Shown: in pieces, positions 62,166 to 64,000 of the stretch
Layout of the letters: each line of letters begins with the position of its first letter
How positions within the stretch are numbered: position 1 is the first letter of the stretch
Source of the DNA: Streptomyces griseiscabiei
GTDB taxonomy: Bacteria; Actinomycetota; Actinomycetes; Streptomycetales; Streptomycetaceae
Assembly (NCBI RefSeq): GCF_020010925.1
Contig: NZ_JAGJBZ010000004.1
Coordinates: 310,001 to 374,000 of the forward strand
Length of the DNA: 64,000 nt
Reading direction: 5' to 3'
Notes under the pieces: model-generated
What the model saw: only the letters and a program-made list of their open reading frames with translations
Told to the model about the DNA's origin: nothing
The model's database searches: none
Program-made: the position numbers and the translations under genes

Positions 62166-63731
62166 ATGCCCGACAGCGACGGGACGATCCTCGGCCGCAT
62201 CGCCGAGCTGACCGAGATCAAGGAGTCGGCACGGCTGGGCCCCGACCCGGCGGCCACCGAACGCCAGCACGCCAAGGGGAAACTGACCGCGCACGAACGG
62301 ATCGCCCTGCTCCTCGACAAGGGTTCCTTCAACGAGGTGGAGCCGCTGCGCCGACACCGCGCGAGCGGCTTCGGACTGGAGGACAAGAGGCCCTACAGCG
62401 ACGGCGTGGTCACCGGGTGGGGGAGCGTCCACGGCCGCACGGTCTTCGTGTACGCGCACGACTTCCGTGTCTTCGGCGGGGCACTCGGCGAGGCACACGC
62501 CCAGAAGATCCACAAGATCCAGGATCTGGCCGAGGCGGCGGGCGCCCCGCTGGTCTCCCTGAACGACGGCGCGGGCGCCCGCATCCAGGAGGGGGTCACC
62601 GCGCTCGCCGGCTACGGCGGGATCTTCCGGCGCAACACCCGCTGCTCGGGCGTCATCCCGCAGATCTCGGTGATGCTCGGCCCGTGCGCGGGCGGTGCGG
62701 CCTACTCGCCCGCCCTCACGGACTTCGTGTTCATGGTCCGCGAGACCTCGCAGATGTTCATCACCGGCCCGGACGTCGTCAAGGCGGTCACCGGCGAGGA
62801 GATCACCCAGAACGGCCTCGGCGGCGCCGACGTGCACTCCGCGACGTCGGGCGTGTCCCACTTCGCGTACGACGACGAGGAGGCGTGCATCGAGGACGTG
62901 CGCTACCTGCTCTCGCTGCTGCCCGCCAACAACCGCGAACTGGCCCCCGTGGAGCGCTCCGGCGACCCGGCGTACCGGCTCAACGACCCGCTCCTCGACC
63001 TCGTGCCGGCCGGTGCCGGTCAGGCGTACGACATCCGCAAGGTGATCGAGGAGATCGTCGACGACGGGGAGTTCTTCGAGGTCCACCCGGCCTGGGCCAC
63101 CAACATCGTGTGCGCCCTGACCCGTCTCGACGGCCATGTCGTCGGCGTCGTCGCCAACCAGCCCGCGGCCATGGCGGGGGTGCTCGACATCGAGGCGTCG
63201 GAGAAGGGCGCGCGCTTCGTCCAGTTCTGCGACGCCTTCAACATCCCGCTGGTCACTCTGGTGGACGTGCCGGGCTTCCTGCCGGGCGTCGACCAGGAGC
63301 ACAACGGCATCATCCGGCGTGGCGCCAAGCTCCTGTACGCGTACTGCAACGCGACCGTGCCGCGGATCTCGCTCGTGCTGCGCAAGGCCTACGGCGGCGC
63401 GTACATCGTGATGGACTCCCGCTCCATCGGCGCCGACCTCGCCCTGGCGTGGCCCACCAACGAGATCGCGGTGATGGGCGCGGAAGGCGCCGCGAACGTC
63501 GTGTTCCGGCGCGAGATCAACGCCGCCGAGGACCCGGACGCCGTACGCCGGCAGCGCATCGCCGAGTACAAGGACGAGCTGATGCACCCGTACTACGCGG
63601 CCGAGCGCGGCCTGATCGACGACGTCATCGACCCGCGTGAGACCCGCTCGGTGCTGATCCGCTCACTGGACATGCTCCGCGCCAAACACGCCGACCTGCC
63701 CACCCGCAAGCACGGAAACCCGCCGCAGTGA
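62166..63731 (+). CDS. Acyl-CoA carboxylase beta (carboxyltransferase) subunit (JadN-like)
   Basis: A 521-residue carboxyltransferase that transfers CO2 from biotin to acetyl- or propionyl-CoA. N-terminal KLTAHERIALLLDKGSFNEV and GGALGEAHAQKIHKIQDLAEA, and C-terminal acyl-CoA signature with AIMGAEGAANVVFRREI-type sequence (VMGAEGAANVVFRREINAAED). It is the partner of the biotin carboxylase at 45155-46927 and would raise malonyl-CoA for the PKS. GAGAGGACGGACAGC precedes the ATG. Confidence 0.92.
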   Translation: MPDSDGTILGRIAELTEIKESARLGPDPAATERQHAKGKLTAHERIALLLDKGSFNEVEPLRRHRASGFGLEDKRPYSDGVVTGWGSVHGRTVFVYAHDFRVFGGALGEAHAQKIHKIQDLAEAAGAPLVSLNDGAGARIQEGVTALAGYGGIFRRNTRCSGVIPQISVMLGPCAGGAAYSPALTDFVFMVRETSQMFITGPDVVKAVTGEEITQNGLGGADVHSATSGVSHFAYDDEEACIEDVRYLLSLLPANNRELAPVERSGDPAYRLNDPLLDLVPAGAGQAYDIRKVIEEIVDDGEFFEVHPAWATNIVCALTRLDGHVVGVVANQPAAMAGVLDIEASEKGARFVQFCDAFNIPLVTLVDVPGFLPGVDQEHNGIIRRGAKLLYAYCNATVPRISLVLRKAYGGAYIVMDSRSIGADLALAWPTNEIAVMGAEGAANVVFRREINAAEDPDAVRRQRIAEYKDELMHPYYAAERGLIDDVIDPRETRSVLIRSLDMLRAKHADLPTRKHGNPPQ

Positions 63732-63778
63732 CCCGGCCCGCCGGCCCTGACGAGGCCCCAGGACAGGAGGAGTGGAAC

Positions 63779-64000
63779 GTGCCCGACCACCGGAGCGTGC
63801 CCCGGACCGACGCCGTGCTGCGTGTCGTCAGGGGCAGCCCCAGCCCCGAGGAACTGGCCGCGGTGACCGCCCTGTTGGTGGCCCGGTTGGCCGCGCCGGA
63901 CGACGACACCGGCACCGGCACGGCCGGAACCGAACCGGCCGTCGCGGGCTGGCGCAGGCCGGAACGCCGTCCTCCCTTCGTCGGTCCGCGCACCTGGCGC
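63779..64000 (+). CDS. Acyl-CoA carboxylase epsilon subunit (partial, runs off the window)
   Basis: 74 codons are visible from GTG 63779 with AGGAGGAG nine bases upstream, and no stop before the edge. Visible sequence VLRVVRGSPSPEELAAVTALLVARL resembles AccE/PccE epsilon subunits that stabilise actinobacterial carboxylase complexes, and the region WRRPERRPPFVGPRTWR resembles their end. It follows the beta-subunit gene by 47 bp, as in jad-type clusters. Confidence 0.82.
   Translation, partial: MPDHRSVPRTDAVLRVVRGSPSPEELAAVTALLVARLAAPDDDTGTGTAGTEPAVAGWRRPERRPPFVGPRTWR

Overview
The window is high-GC actinobacterial DNA and almost certainly comes from a Streptomyces chromosome. The evidence is the G/C-rich third codon positions, frequent GTG starts, GGAGG-type ribosome binding sites, mycothiol synthesis (mshA), MsiK, the PhoR/PhoP/PhoU set, rare TTA codons confined to a few genes, and a gamma-butyrolactone (GBL)-type signalling locus. 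From memory, the order mshA - gpmA - nickel-binding DUF4242 protein - phoU/phoRP - carD - ispD - ispF - cysS - rlmB - msiK matches the SCO4204-SCO4240 region of S. coelicolor.

Region 1 (1-7,900) holds a truncated and a full-length aminoglycoside-phosphotransferase-like protein (the full one has a degenerate second kinase lobe), a TetR regulator beside a HelD-type RNA polymerase-associated helicase, a deazaflavin oxidoreductase/hemerythrin fusion and a DinB protein. Region 2 (8,000-13,400) holds an alpha/beta hydrolase, a GNAT enzyme, a NUDIX gene run into its downstream neighbour, and an XRE regulator - HbhA-like - DUF2516 trio that is also conserved in mycobacteria. Region 3 (13,500-24,500) holds a receiver-PP2C phosphatase, an NlpC/P60 endopeptidase, a methyltransferase, mshA, a YbjN protein, an AraC/DUF2000 pair, an MFS exporter and gpmA. 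Region 4 (24,600-28,450) holds small metal-binding-type proteins and phoU diverging from phoR-phoP across a PHO box. Region 5 (28,500-40,150) is housekeeping: a lipoprotein gene, carD, ispDF, cysS, rlmB with a duplicated 3' tail, a DoxX protein, a sugar nucleotidyltransferase, msiK and tRNA-Thr(TGT).

Region 6 (about 40,290 to the right edge) is a type II polyketide biosynthetic cluster starting just past the tRNA. Its left end is regulatory: two TetR/GBL-receptor-like genes, a JadR1-like atypical OmpR regulator, an AfsA/ScbA-type butenolide synthase and an epimerase, with four shared ACAGAC-N2-GTCTGT-type operators and TTA (bldA) codons in two genes. The biosynthetic part encodes a biotin carboxylase/BCCP, a PgaE-like FAD hydroxylase, a TetR regulator, a TcmI-type cyclase, minimal PKS (KSalpha, KSbeta, ACP), ketoreductase, aromatase/cyclase, a PgaM/UrdM-like oxygenase-reductase fusion with an internal start, an MFS exporter, a second carrier protein, an Sfp-type phosphopantetheinyl transferase, a malonyl transacylase and acyl-CoA carboxylase beta and epsilon subunits. 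The gene set matches angucycline clusters (jadomycin, gaudimycin, urdamycin, auricin types). Tailoring and sugar genes, if any, lie beyond base 64,000.

Together, the carboxylase and transacylase would supply malonyl-ACP, the minimal PKS would build the chain, KR and cyclases would fold it, and the two flavoenzymes would oxidise the angular core. The GBL-type circuit would time expression. The product is inferred from gene content only.
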